Source: Terebella lapidaria
Taxonomy: Eukaryota > Annelida > Polychaeta > Terebellida > Terebellidae
DNA length: 64,000 bases
Reading direction: 5' to 3'
Assembly: GCA_949152475.1 (NCBI GenBank)
Contig: OX424561.1
Coordinates: forward strand, 20,330,481-20,394,480
Shown: piece after piece, positions 45,911 to 59,305 of the stretch
Position numbering within the stretch: position 1 is the first letter of the stretch
Layout of the letters: each line of letters opens with the position of its first letter
Notes under the pieces: model-generated
Database searches by the model: none
Told to the model about the DNA's origin: nothing
The model's input: the letters and a program-made list of their open reading frames with translations, nothing else
Made by a program: the position numbers and the translations under genes

Positions 45911-47380
45911 AGTGGTAAATCTCCAGGCTTAGATGGCATTTCTTCTGATCACTTTAAAAATGCTGGATTGAATATTCCTATTCACATTTCCTTATCTATA
46001 ACATCTATGTTTGTACATGGTTTCCTCCCTAAATCTTTGATAAGATCTTGCATTGTTCCCATCATTAAGGATAAGAGTAACAGGATTACAGATAGTAATA
46101 ATTATAGACCTATATCTCTGTCTAATGTATTTTGTAAAATTGTTGAACATATAATTTTAAATAGAATTGATCAGTACATTTGTATTACGGACAATCAGTT
46201 TGGTTTTAGAAGTTCCCATGGTACTGAAATGGCAGTATATTTACTAAAAGAACTTTTGAAGTACTATACAAGTCATGGTTCTCACATGTTTGTTGCTTTT
46301 TTAGATGCATCTAAAGCTTTTGACCATGTAAATCACTCCCATCTTGTTTCAAAAATGGAATCGGCAGGTATCCCTCTATTTATTATAAGGCTTATTGCTT
46401 GCTGGTACTGTCATCAACAGGTGTGTGTCCGTTGGGGCTCTGTAACCTCTGAGTTCTTCAATGTAGGTAATGGCGTTCGCCAGGGTGGTGTCTTATCCCC
46501 TATATTATTCAACTTGTACTTCAATAACCTAAGCGTTAGACTTGGGCTAGTTCCTGCTGGTTGTGCTTGTGGTAACACCATTGTAAATCATATTATGTAT
46601 GCAGATGACATTGTCATATTTGCTCCCTCTGTTAAAGGTTTACAAAGACTTCTTGATGTATGCTCAGATTATGGTCAATCCCATGATATTACGTTTAATA
46701 GTGTTAAATCCCAATTTATGTTGTTTGAATCTCATACAAAGGGTGATGTCAACCTATTTACAGATGTTAAACTTGGTTCAAACTTTCTGAAACTTGTCAA
46801 CTCTTACAAATATCTGGGTCATATTTCACACATGATCTCCGTGATGACTCCGACATTAAGCATCAGCTCAGAAACTTGTACATTCGGAGCTATACACTGG
46901 TCCGTAAGTTTTATTTTTGTACATTCCTGATTAAACGGAAGCTTTTTCTAGCCTATATTTCTAATATCTATATGTCTTCTCTATGGAGCAATTATCATAC
47001 TGGTATGTATAAGTCAATTGTTGTTGCCTACAACAAATCTTTTCGAATTTTGTTTAAGTTGGATAGCCGATGTAGTGCCAGTGGTATGTTTGTGAATGCA
47101 AACGTCAATAATTTTCATGCCGTTAGGCGTAAAGCCTTTTACAGTCTTTTTACCAGAATTAGTGTGTCGAACAACATCATTCTGTCCAAACTCAGGTGCT
47201 GTGATATTTTTTATCAGTCACAATTTGTTATGTTGTGGACTAAGGAGTTGTATGTCAAAGTGTATTGTGTTTTGTAGTGTCTGGTACATCCACTGTTTGT
47301 ATCTTTTTATTGTTTTTATTATTGTAACTATGGACAGAACACTGTCTGAAATAAAAAAAAATAAAAAAAAAATAAAAAAG
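45911..47380 (+). pseudogene. LINE B, 5'-truncated copy inserted into LINE A
   Basis: A second, different non-LTR reverse transcriptase begins abruptly with SGKSPGLDGISSDHF (fingers), then NNYRPISLSNVFCKI, DASKAFDHVNHSHL, GVRQGGVLSPILFN and MYADDIVIFAP. A frameshift near 46830 breaks it; the C-terminal part continues in another frame to 47277. The 3' end is an A-rich tail made of AATAAAAAA units (47349-47380). The clade is uncertain. The AAAGC words at both junctions fit a short target duplication. Confidence 0.85.
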
Positions 47381-47950
47381 CCCTGAAACATATTTATAAA
47401 GATTATCAAGCAACATACAAAGAATTACTTACAAGGTCAAGTTCAACGTTATTGCATGTTAGAAGGATGGAAATGATTATTACTGAAATCTATAAAATTA
47501 TACATAGGATTGCATCAAATTATTTACATGATCTATTGAGTGTTAAAGAAAATTGTTATGCACTCCGAAATGTTTCAATATGTACGTCAAAGTGCAAAAC
47601 TACAAGATATGGTTTGAATAGTGTCCGACATGAAGGAGCCAAAATGTGGCAATGTTTACCCCAAAATATGAAAAGTGATAAAAATCTTCAGGAATTTAAA
47701 CATAAACTGTCTGGATGGTCAGGACCAATATGTAGTTGTAATGTTTGCGTATTATGTAATATGTACAATTTATGAAATAACTGACGACAATGGCATGATA
47801 ATAATAGTTAGTTTTTGTTATCCAATGTTCATCAGCATTTGTATATGTCACCTCATCATCTATGATTCATTGTCGGTCAATAACCTTGTGGTTAATGTTT
47901 ATTGTTTCATATTATACCGACGTAAAATAAAGTTTTATCTTATCTTATTC
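47381..47950 (+). pseudogene. LINE A, C-terminal part and 3' end
   Basis: Continues LINE A directly after the LINE B tail: LKHIYKDYQATYKELL (from 47382), then LHVRRMEMIITEIYKI and HEGAKMWQCLPQNMK, the usual C-terminus of jockey/CR1-type elements. The frame ends at 47775. The 3' end has AATAAAGTTTTATCTTATC, a short tandem tail typical of CR1/L2-like LINEs. Confidence 0.85.
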
Positions 47951-49925
47951 ACAGTCGTCAACATGCGCACAGGATTCATGTAGCGGAGTTACAGGAAGCC
48001 TGCAAAAAACAACAACATAATCTGAGAAAATTGATGGTTGGTGGGTATTTTTGGTTGGAACACATCCCAAACGAGGTTTCCAGGAAAGGGACCTAGCAGA
48101 TAGACTAACATAATGATATTCTTTTGCGTGGTAGTTTCATTTGTTGTTGACCCCTTCATTATTATTAACTATAAGCACATGAAGTGAGATTATTCCTAAA
48201 TTATCGTCCGATTGCCTCTTTGTCTACATGTAATCACCATATAATGGAACTTTTGCCCACTGCTAATGTGCATGGGGGTTGATTGGTTCACAGTTGATCA
48301 AATTCAACAGTTGTTGGGAGGTGACACTCGCCTATTCGTGTTTGTCAAGCAATTGTTTATTGTAGCACACACGAGATATGTGCTGCAGGATACACGTAAC
48401 AGGCGCTTAAGTATTCACGTACCAGGCGCTTCAGTATTCAAGTAACACTAGATGTAAAATTGCCTCAAAACATATCTTTCCACTAAAATAACTTTGTACA
48501 CAACATTATAAACACATACACAGGTCATGGATTGTGCATTGTACTTTTCCAGTACAAGCCTATACAATGTACACCCATTGCACCATTGGAAAATTCGGTA
48601 TTATCGCCCTTTATTCTTCCACCAACACGGCCTTGATATTGCTCAAATTGCTGATCGTCCAGACGGATCAAATAGGGTTTATTGTAGCTCCTTAATACTA
48701 CTCATGTAACGAGACTCTAAACTGAGTTGGAGTTCTTGCATTTTAAGTCTTACTGAAAGTAGAAGACCGAGTTCCACAACGGAGGTGTTCTCAATGTACG
48801 CAATGCATTTGTTGAGTTGTTGAGATGAGTTGAAAGTGATCTCAATGGCTCTTTGAGCAATATCAAGGCCAAGCTGGAAAAACAATGGGCGAAAATACCA
48901 AATTTTCCAATGGTGCAATCGGTGTATAGGCGGCAATATTCCTGGCTGGATCTCACCAATTGGCAATGCAAGTACATTTAGATGTAAAATTGTCCCCGAA
49001 TCTCTCTTTCCACTAGATTTACAGCAAAATGACTTATTATATTTAACAACTGGAACAATATAATTTGTATGTACATTATACATAAACTGAATATACACTC
49101 GTACAGTGCTCATGATCATGACCTCACTGATTAGTACTGAGATCAGCGTGGGACTGGATGCAGTGTTGTACAATGTCATCCGTTTGCTCTGATAAGAAAC
49201 TGCAGTACCCACAGTCACCAGCCATATTAATTATCTGAAGGAAAGTTGCTAACAAAAACACGCACGTAAGATAAGTTAGGTCCATGCAACACACCAAATA
49301 CTGATATCATTGAGGACATGATCAGGATGAGCACTGTATGTATTCAGTTTATTATATTGTTCCAGTTGTTATACATAATAAGTCATTTTGCTGCAAATTT
49401 AGTGGAAAGAGATATTTGGGGGCAATTTTTCATATAATGCTACTTGCATACTAAATTACTTTACAACGAAGAAAAGACATTGCCAGTTGATGAGATCCAG
49501 CCAGGAATATCGCAGTCTATATGCTTGTACTGGAAAAGTAAAATGCACAATCTATGAATCTGACCTTTGTATGTGTTTATATTGATGTGTACAAAGTTGA
49601 TATAGTGGAAAGGGATATTTTGGGGGACAATTTTACATCTAGTGTTACTTGAATACTGAAGCGCCTGTTACGGGAATACTGAAGTGCTTGTTACGGGAAT
49701 CCTGCAGCACATATCTCGTGTGTGCTACGATAAACAACTGCTTGACAAACACAAACAGACGAGTGTCACCTCCAATTAAATGTTGCATTTGTTCAACTGT
49801 GAACCAATCAACCAACATGTACATTAGCAGTGGGTAAAAGCTCCATTATATGGTGATTACATGTAGACAAAGGGGCAATCGGACGATAATTGAGGAATAA
49901 TCTCACTTCATGTGTTTATCGCTGA

Positions 49926-50948
49926 GGCCCAAGTATCATATCCTGCGCCTTCCTCTATATTCAATATGGATTAAAAAGGTGCGAGACGGATTAAATGGTA
50001 TGTTTTCAGTGGACGAGTAGTATTAAAGTACTAGTATAGTGAAAATATGATGTGAATTTATATGAAACATCTCATTGATCTGAGCAAAATGGTTTTTACG
50101 GCATGTAAATATCACAATCCGTTCAAAAGTTATAGCACTTTAAAGACTGAAATCGGCAAATTTGCTTTTTCAAAACAATTTAGCTAATTAGTATGCAAAT
50201 GAGATATTCATGACGTCATCGGGGGAAGTTGTTTTAATTAGGTACTTTGATATGTATTTTTCATTCATTTAATGTTATGATTATTCATCAAAACTTATTA
50301 TATACAGATTTTAATATGAATAATCAGTGTTTTCACTTTTTCTGTTGTTGTCAAGGTAACCAGTGACCTGGTATGGCCCATAGCAACCATGGTTGCTAGG
50401 GCCAGAAACTCACTTAGAACAGGGTATGCACAAATAAAAATAGTGCCAACTTGAGATCTATCATAATTTATTTCATAAATAATCGACAGAAAGTCTGTGG
50501 ATAGACTGACTCGGGAGTTAATGGCCATGGCAACCATGGGTAACTACGGCAATAGGGAAAGACTGGTAACCATAGCAACAGTACAGTTTGTGTGGATATT
50601 GACTATGTATGGTACATAATAATATGCACTAGTCAGATCGTCAGAACCTTCAATAAGAATCATTATATCATGGCTTGAAATATCCTAATTAAAATTTGTT
50701 CCCCTCGTGACGTCATGAATTCTCATTAGCATCTAATTTGCATATTAATGAGTTGCTAGAACTTTTCAAGTGGCTTCTGTAATGTAGTGCCGAAATGGCA
50801 GTTTCAAATGGCTGTAACTTTTGAACGGATAAAGATATTGATATTCTGTAAAGACCATTTTGCTCAGATCAATGAGATCTTTCATATAACAAAACATAAT
50901 ATTTTCACTTTACTAGTACTTTAAGGAGCAGTGTATGGTACTTGGGCC
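49926..50948. mobile_element. MITE family 1, copy 2, itself interrupted
   Basis: Starts GGCCCAAGTATCATATCCTG and ends in ATGGTACTTGGGCC, like the 125-bp copy at 41290. Only about 125 bp (49926-50026 plus 50921-50948) belongs to the MITE; the rest is a TTAA-flanked insert. Flanks ATCGCTGA and ATAGTGGA resemble a decayed 8-bp duplication. The equivalent site in the opposite arm (about 48170) lacks it, so it entered after the arms were duplicated. Confidence 0.8.
50023..50924. mobile_element. 894-bp foldback element flanked by TTAA
   Basis: Element 50027-50920 starts AGTACTAGTATAGTGAAAATAT and ends with its imperfect inverse. The arms extend inward for over 300 bp each (shared ATCTCATTGATCTGAGCAAAATGG, TATTCATGACGTCA, ACCATGGTTGC) with clear divergence. 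TTAA lies at both ends (50023-50026, 50921-50924), whereas intact MITE copies have one TTAA there, so it is a 4-bp target duplication as made by piggyBac-type transposases. Confidence 0.8.
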
Positions 50949-51172
50949 ATAGTGGATAATAATGAATGTGTCAACAACAAATGAAACTACCACGCAAAAG
51001 AATATCATTATGTTAGTCTATCTGGTAAGTCCCTTTCCTGGAAACCTCGTTTGGGATGTGTTTCCAACCAAAAATACCCACCAACCATCAATTTTCTCAG
51101 ATTATGTTGTTGTTTTTTGCAGGCTTCCTGTAACTCCGCTACAGGAATCCTGTGCGCACGTTGACGACTGTG

Positions 51173-54100
51173 TTATCTTAACATCGTCTTCGTTCAGTAG
51201 TATTGTCTCATTATTCACCGGGATGATCTTCATCATGAATTCGTTTGAGCATATTGTCTATTATAATGGTAAACACTTACCCAATTTGCTAAAGAGTGGT
51301 TTGCAATGCACACATATCTGCTTTTGGAATCCATGTAGGATATGAATTTTTTGTGCCCCAATTGCAGCCGACTAGTACATGTGTGGGATTTCAACTCCAT
51401 TTTCACGTTGTTCTGAAATTGGGGTACAAAAGATATCATATAGGCCCACGTGTTATGGGTATTTTGGTGACCTTGAATTGACCTCAGATTATATTGAACG
51501 ACAACAGTTTTTATATACCTCAAACTAGACTCGATTACGTTTCATCTACACCACGAAATATATAATTGGAAAACCCACTCAAACACACAAGCAAAGAAAA
51601 ACAATCAAAGTTGAAAATAAGTAAATAAGATGAGTTATGTAAGTTTGTCCATTCTTCGTATCACTCTTTTGGGTTTTTTAAAACCCCAAAAGTTTTAAAC
51701 AAGTGTGTTTTTTTATTAGACTTTCGGGAGGTACATTTTTGGTTCGATGTTCTTTCTTCACCTTTTCATGAGACCTTTTCTTGTCCCATTTCATTCTAAG
51801 AAGACATCTATTCTCAAATGCCAGGGAAATTCCATTTCTTCTGCATAATATCAATTCAGAATCAGTACCGGCGAAAAAAAAAACAATGACACTTTGAACA
51901 CAGACGTTACTTGGACGTTGTAATGGCATATTTGAGACCAAGCGGCAGAGGGGAGAAGCCTGACGGATTAACTACCATCATGCAATGGAGCAGTCGCCTT
52001 TGAAGTGGCCCGCTCGTTACATACCTATAGAGTCTTGTGTGATATCCTCGCTGCAAGTAATGCTCAATTAATCAGAGTGTGCAATTAATCAAAATCCCGT
52101 AATGTAACTACACACTCCATTAATCAAATGCCACAGGTATCGGAGCAACAACATACATCATCACGCCTACTGAAGTAAAACTAAAAGCTTGGCTTGTGAA
52201 GATAGTTCAAGATACGCGTGTTCCAGTTATCGAAGTGACGCTGTGATTGGAATATAGCATGTGACAGAATCTTATCAGCGACTTTGTGTGGATATCTTCT
52301 TCAGATATACCACCTGTAGTTGAATGGTTGTAACAAACATACAGATCGCAGAGGCTACTGTAATACGTACATGTGTATACAGAGCTAAAAGGGTAATATT
52401 AATGTGAAGAATATATGTTGGCTTTTACCAAAAATAGGCTGAAACATGCCAAATTGAAAATAGCTGCTCAGACACCACTACTTTGCATGTAGTGTAAAGT
52501 TAGGCGACCCCATGATAAAGATATATACCCCCTTGCAGGAGTGTCACCGAATGTCATATAAATCTGCCTGCGTCTGTGCACCATAACTGTGGTGTTACTA
52601 CTCGTGTAGCCCCCCACCACGCCATAACGCTACAGTAGTATAGACATCACAATTATGGCTCTACTGGGAATGACGTAGAACAAAAAAATAAATAATAACA
52701 TGTTTATCAATGACATTGTTGTAGACAACAATTGATGAGTTATCCCAGTGCTACGTGGGCATTCCTCCATAATCGCACACGTGTGACCTGTTGACATAGC
52801 GCCTGTGACATTCCGACCAGGTGCCAAATCTACACAGATTCCAGCAGATTGATGTTTGTCATACAAATATAATATATTGAAATACAAATATATAACAAAT
52901 ATATTGATTCCTCGGTGTTGAACACGAGGTACATTCATCCTCTTCTCTCGTCATCGCCAAAAGATGAAATAATAATAAATTTGTTTGAACAAATAAAATT
53001 CCTATTTGTTATAAAAAAACTGCATTCAAATATCGAAACTATTAAAATGCACATGTATATTAGAGATATCAATTCTAAAAAACTAAAATATATCACATAA
53101 ATAATTACGTTAACTCGTAATAATTCAATGTTTTTTTTACAATGGTAAACATCTGGTTAGTTTTAACTTTCATTGATGTTGGCTTTCGACATTTACAAAA
53201 CTTCATTTCCAATGGCTATGTTTAGATTTGAATCGCGAAAGGACGATTTGGCATTGTTGTTGTCTCCAAAAAGACGAGCTAAAGCCTAGCCACCGACATC
53301 CCGTCAATTAAGCAAGCGGACAGGCTATCCATCAAGGAACCCACGCTTGTGTAAACGACCCGCTACGCTCCGGATTCACGGAATCACTTTTCTGTGAAAT
53401 CATTCCTTGAAGCTCGCTGGCTTTCAAAACAGACGATGCGTGCAGCATTTTACCGCCAACGACCGTGTCCATTGTGTGGCGGGAAGCCATTACTACGCTT
53501 GTGTAACAGATACTTTCACGTCGCCAATGTCCTGTTTGCATGTTATCCCGGCCAAGCCATTCTTTCCCGGGTATTGTCTGTATGGCCAATTTTATTGTGT
53601 ATTCCTACGCGTCCAGGCATTTAGGAGTTTTCATTGAAAAGACGCATCTTTGGTGTCGCTTTTCTGTGCATTTCTTGATACCATGAAGCCTCTAATTGAA
53701 AAAAAAATCTATTATGAAAGAAAATGATACCGCCGAGTGAAACTGTTTTATTTCAATTACCGTTTATGGTTTACTTTACGCAAGAGTCCACGGTTCTTGA
53801 ATGTTGAGTTTCTCTACCAAAATAACAAATGTAGAAACTTCTGATTTTTTCAAAGAATCATGACTGAATATATGCGTTCATATACGATCGAAGGTCATAT
53901 GTTGACAGCAATTCATGACATGCATGCGGCACCACATCTGATGTAAACTTCAAACGGTGTACATACATATAAATATCTTGTTTGGGAATGTGGCTGACGG
54001 ACCATGATGGGAGATCTTGGTGGATCATTCTGAATCGAGTCATTGGTATATTTATGTTGGTACGAATATTGGCGTTGCCACATAGCCATGAAAGAAGCCA

Positions 54101-57100
54101 TCATAGCCATCATCGTGATCAGAAACTTGTACCCAAAACGTCCTACATGAGTTCATGACTATTGCACATCTTAAAATCCCGATCGCACATCGCGATCAGG
54201 TATTTTCCGAGATTATAATACTTTTTGGTTAAATTCTCTGAACCCCTGTGTCAGAGACACATTCTCTGAGAGATGATCCCCTGTGTCACTCAAAGATGCA
54301 GAGCGATAGCACTTCAAGATCGATTAATAATGTAGGCGTTCCCACTTGTATCAAAACCAAAAAAACCCAAAAAAGCCAGTTGTTCCCAGATTTAACTAGA
54401 CGGCCTCTGGTCGCTGACGATCTCGTGGGTGTATCCCCATAATCCCCTATCAACGCTAGTGCGTTGAACACTTGAATACAGATAAAATATCTTTACTGCA
54501 AAAACAGTGTCCAAGAATCACTACTGGGCAAAAAATTTCCTTGACCAGGCAAATAACAAATGTATCTCGGCAGCTCTACTTTTGCGAATGTCCAGTGACA
54601 CTCGTTTCATATTATCGTGTGGCTGAATAATGACTGATTAACCTGTTCGAATGGCTGATTAACCTGATTTCATCGCAAAATTTGTTGGCCACATTGGTAA
54701 ATGCCGTGGTCTTAACCTGGTATACTAGTATTCAAGTAAGTCCATACAACAATTATCAAAATCGGACGAGGAAATTTACGTGCAGAGAACAGCACATACT
54801 TTCGTACATATTTTCTTATGAGTTCTCAGAGAACATGTACGAATATGTCCGAAAGTATCGGAGATATAATTATTCCTAGTTAGCATACATGCATGGCCCA
54901 TCCAGTCATTAAGTTGGATTAAATGAAAGCATTCCTCCTCCAGTTAAGAATTGTATGACAGTGCATGAGAAACGACCGAAACTTTTTAATCACTACCATC
55001 CATTATCTCAAGTAATTTGTAACCTTGCACCTCAGACAATAATTCTAGGTGTGTACTTGTAAACGAATCTTTGTCAATCCGACACAGAACACAGTCATGT
55101 GATGATTAAATACATCGGATGATTGCAGTTTAAACGTCTCCAGAAAATTACATTATATTAGTTGAGATGGAGTATTATAATCTATAACATGATCTGTCAT
55201 TTATTCTCGGACATACAATATCAATTAAGGAACTGCCCCTGCCAGCTCGCAGTGTAACTAATCCAATTACAGTAAGAAGACTTGTCTTCGTTATTAGGAG
55301 GACAGATTGTTTTAACACAATCTGGTACGACAATTTAATCATTGTAGCTTTTCTCTATTAGTGTCAGGTATCTCCATCAATTTCTTAATGCTTCCAACAC
55401 ACTAAACATCATAATTCTTGAGTTTCATTGTTCTCTGTGACATTATTTCTCTAAATTATACTTGCACAGCTTCATATTGCGCAGAAAGAAGGAATTGCAA
55501 CTGTTCGAGTAACTGTTGCAAGTCACACCTAGTGGCAGAAGAGACAGGACAAGATAGACGAGGCAGGTCTACGCGACTTTGTTGGTCAAACATGCTACAA
55601 GTGATTATCTACGAGGGTCGGAGAGGGCTGACACCTGTGGTGTCACAGTGAGGACTTTCTCCGAGAATTGAGACTCCGTCCACACGCCCCAGTGTCCTCA
55701 GACACCGGTAATTTGGCCCTGGCCACGCCGCATCCCTCCCATCTCGCCGGCACCGGAGTTAGCGGCGCTGTGCCGACATCCGCCCGCCCGTTCACCGACT
55801 GCCGATCTCCCGTGGATTTTCCCTGAGCTCCGCTTTCATCTCCGACACCATTGTGCAGAACAGGGGGATGTGACAGCAGCTTAGCAGCGTCACAAAAGGC
55901 GGTCGCATTGAGACGTCGCCCTTTGAAAGCTCGCTGCCAAAAGGGCGGCATTTCGATGCCCGCTGTCTTCCGTCATTTGGCCTGCGCGTTTGCTTTTTGT
56001 GCTCACTCGACAAAGGTGCCCAGCGTGTCTACGGAGATGAAGACGACCCGACGCAGAACGTAGCTCTCATCTTAATTGGGGGCTCGCTTTGTCATCGTCA
56101 TTTTTCCTTCTGCAAGTCCCCGGAAGGAAGGGCACCGTTGTATCCCTTTCGAAGAACAAACTTGAATTCAGCCATAGTCAACCGCATCCTCTCCCTATAA
56201 TGATAGGAAAATAAACACCTTGCGAATGCCACCAAAAGAGATGAACAATACCGGCGGGCAGAGCCCGGGGTAGAACAAAGACTCGCGGATCGAAAACCAC
56301 CTCATCAAATTATAGGCAACGACAGCATCCGACAGCGGAACTGCCGACACAATAGGTGCGACTAAAACCCGATATGTTGTACGGGGGCTAGATCAGCACG
56401 TTTTAGCTTACCCTTTCAGCCCAGATTACGCCGACCGAGTCCTTATGTCGATAGGCTTTCAATCTGACCCGTCAATTTTTATCAGAATTTCGCAAGGCCA
56501 GTGACAGAATGAAGTAGGAATCTTTCATTTTCAGCAGGATAAGTCGCCTCGGGACTAGATTACAAAGACTCGCTGCCTCCACTTTGATAAGCAGCTTATT
56601 TTCTTCACCGAGAGACAAACTTGTATCTAATCACTTGTTTTCATTTCATTAGTGACCTTTTTCGGGCGCTGCGAATCTGCGATCAACGCACTGTTCACTT
56701 GTGGCTTAGAATCTTGTAGAGAGGTGCCGAATATCTCCTGGCGGCGACTCAAGAAGTACCAGTAAAATAACAACCAAGCTGACTTGCAAAAATGACGACA
56801 AAGTCACTTGGAAATCTACAGGTAACCGACAGTTTGACTTAAGTTATTCAACGTAATCTTCAATTTGATTATTTAGCAATTTTAACTATCCTGATTGTGA
56901 GGGGTAATATATACGCTGTTATTTTGAAGACAAATTCTGTAATAGGCACTATGTAGTTTACTGCATCAACAGACACTATAGACAGTTTTGAGTTATTTTA
57001 GAATCGCCTTTCTGAGAAGCGGATCTCGGCGATGTTTGTATATGAAGGTAATATGAACGTCATGTACCATACCAAGGGTGCCATTTTCCTCTATAATATA

Positions 57101-57377
57101 GAGTTTCTGGCGTAGACATACATGAGAAATCGAATACCAATGAATTCTTTGACACAACGAGTTGCCATTTCTGCAGAAGGACCAAAGACGACCTCGCCAA
57201 AGACGGCGGCAGAGCGAGTCAAAGACGAGAGGACTATTAGAGAGCGATCCAAGACGAGCAATTACGGCACACGACGCTCACTCGCTCTAAACTCTTACCA
57301 GACCTCGGAATTAGCACCATTCCTCGGCTAAATGATGACAATTTGCTTTGAAATGCAATCTTTGAAGTGTGAAGCTC
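51173..57377. other. Intergenic region, nothing recognised
   Basis: No gene is recognised. It includes a fragment of the 40-kb repeat at 51450-51490, GC-richer blocks at 53270-53620 and 55640-56180 with frames on several strands but no family match, and a small hairpin CGATCGCACATCGCGATC near 54180. The 55.6-56.2 kb block is the best place to look for a missed exon or enhancer. Confidence 0.4.
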
Positions 57378-59305
57378 CGTCTGTGATCAGGGGTCGGGGT
57401 CGGGAGACAAGGACACGCCGACACTGAGAGGGTGGATGTCCACGTGGTCAGCCCGTCTGTGTACTCGTGTGCTGACAGTCTCCAGAGGTCAGGAGACAAG
57501 GACACGCGGACACTGAGGGGGTTGGTGTCCACGTGGTCAGCCCGTCTGTGTACTCGTGTGCTGACAGTCTCTAGAGGCCGGGGTCGGGAGACAAGGACAC
57601 GCGGACACTGAGGGGGTGGATGTCCACGTGGTCAGCCCGTCTGTGTACTCGTGTGCTGACAGTCTCCTGAGGTCGGGGTCGGGAGACAAGGACACGCCGA
57701 CACTGAGGGGGTGGGTGTCCACATGGTCAGCCCGTCTGTGTACTCGTGTGCTGACAGTCTCTAGAGGCCGGGGTCGGGAGACAAGGACACGCGGACACTG
57801 AGGGGGTGGGTGTCCACGTGGTCAGCCCGTCTGTGTACTCGTGTGCTGACAGTCTCTAGAGGCCGGGGTCGGGAGACAAGGACACGCGGACACTGAGGGG
57901 GTGGGTGTCCACGTGGTCAGCCCGTCTGTGTACTCGTGTGCTGACAGTCTCCTGAGGTCGGGGTCGGGAGACAAGGACACGCCGACACTGAAGGGGTGGG
58001 TGTCCACGTGGTCACTCGAGCTGTGTACTCATGTGCCGACAGTCTCCAGAGGTCAGGAGACAAGGACACGCCGACACTGAGAGGGTGGGTGTCCACGTGA
58101 TCAGCCCGTCTGTGTACTCGTGTGCTGACAGTCCCTGAGGTCGGGGTCGGGAGACAAGGACACGCCGACACTGAGGGGGTGGGTGTCCACGTGGTCAGCA
58201 CCGGCTGTGTACTCCTGTGTTGACAGTCTCCTGAGGTCGGGGTCGGGAGACAAGGACACGTCGACACTGAGAGGGTGGGTGTCCACGTGGTCACTCGGGC
58301 TGTGTACTCATGTGCCGACAGTCTCCAGAGGTCAGGAGACAAGGACACGCCGACACTGAGAGGGTGGGTGTCCAAGTGGTCACTCGGGCTGTGTACTCAT
58401 GTGCCGACAGTCTCCAGAGGTCAGGAGACAAGGACACGCCGACACTGAGAGGGTGGGTGTTCACGTGATCAGCCCGTCTGTGTACTCGTGTGCTGACAGT
58501 CTCCTGAGGTCGGGGTCGGGAGACAAGGACACGCCGACACTGAGAGGGTGGGTGTCCACGTGGTCAGCACGGGCTGTGTACTCCTGTGCTGACAGTCTCC
58601 AGAGGTCAGGAGACAAGGACATGCCGACACTGAGAGGGTGGGTGTTCACGTGATCAGCCCGTCTGTGTACTCGTGTGCTGACAGTCTCCTGAGGTCGGGG
58701 TCGGGAGACAAGGACACGCCGACACTGAGAGGGTGGGTGTCCACGTGGTCAGCACGGGCTGGGTACTCATGTGCTGACAGTCTCCTGAGGTCGGGGTCGG
58801 GAGACAAGGACACGCCGACACTGAGCGGGTGGGCGTCCATGTGGTCAGCACGGGCTGTGTACTCCTGTGCTGACAGTCTCCAGAGGTCAGGAGACAAGGA
58901 CACGTCGACACTGAGCGGGTGGGCGTCCATGTGGTCAGCACGGGCTGTGTACTCCTGTGCTGACAGTCTCCAGAGGTCAGGAGACAAGGACACGCCGACA
59001 CTGAGAGGGTGGGTGTCCACGTGATCAGCCCGTCTGTGTACTCGTGTGCTGACAGTCTCCAGAGGTCAGGAGACAAGGACACGCGGACACTGAGAGGGTG
59101 GGTGTCCGCGTGATCAGCCCGTCTGTGTACTCGTGTGCTGACAGTCTCCAGAGGTCGGGAGACAAGGACACGCCGACACTGAGGGGGTGGCTGTCCACGT
59201 GGTCAACACGGGCTGTGTACGCGTGTGCTGACAATTTTCAGAGGTCGGAGTCGGGAGACAAGGACACGCCGACACTGGGAGTATCCACGTGTTCAGCCCG
59301 GGTTC
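57378..59305 (+). repeat. GC-rich minisatellite, about 21 units of 89 or 95 bp
   Basis: The core GGGAGACAAGGACACGC recurs at about 57404, 57493, 57588, 57683, 57778, 57873, 57968 and on to 59251. Units are 95 bp when they carry the hexamer duplication GGTCGGGGTCGGG and 89 bp when they carry GGTCAGG. Most units hold TCCACGTGG, an E-box palindrome. Long open frames on both strands arise because the unit lacks stops in several frames; they are not genes. Variant units are interspersed, which suggests ongoing unequal exchange. Confidence 0.95.

Larger units (their letters stand above)
47950..51172. mobile_element. Large composite foldback element with nested insertions
   Basis: The termini are inverted copies beginning CACAGTCGTCAAC and continuing with TGCGCACAGGA and GGAGTTACAGGAAGCCTGCA. 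Arm 47950-48560 pairs with about 49500-51172 once a MITE (49926-50948) is removed. Inside, 48562-48655 pairs inversely with 48840-48935, and 48940-49110 with 49315-49500, so related units are repeated in both orientations. TTATCTTA lies next to both ends (47940-47947 and 51173-51180), partly because the element sits in the LINE A tail. A 179-codon minus-strand frame at 49218-48679 (LDIAQRAIEITFNSS, then LNKCIAYIENTSVVELG) starts at a GTG and matches no family I know. Confidence 0.75.

Noticed and set aside
55418..56200. GC-richer block with several frames as a possible exon
   Set aside because: Composition alone; frames on both strands are equally long and none resembles a known protein.
57378..59305. 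Open frames of up to 152 codons on both strands
   Set aside because: They are translations of the 89/95-bp minisatellite; the unit simply lacks stop codons in several frames.
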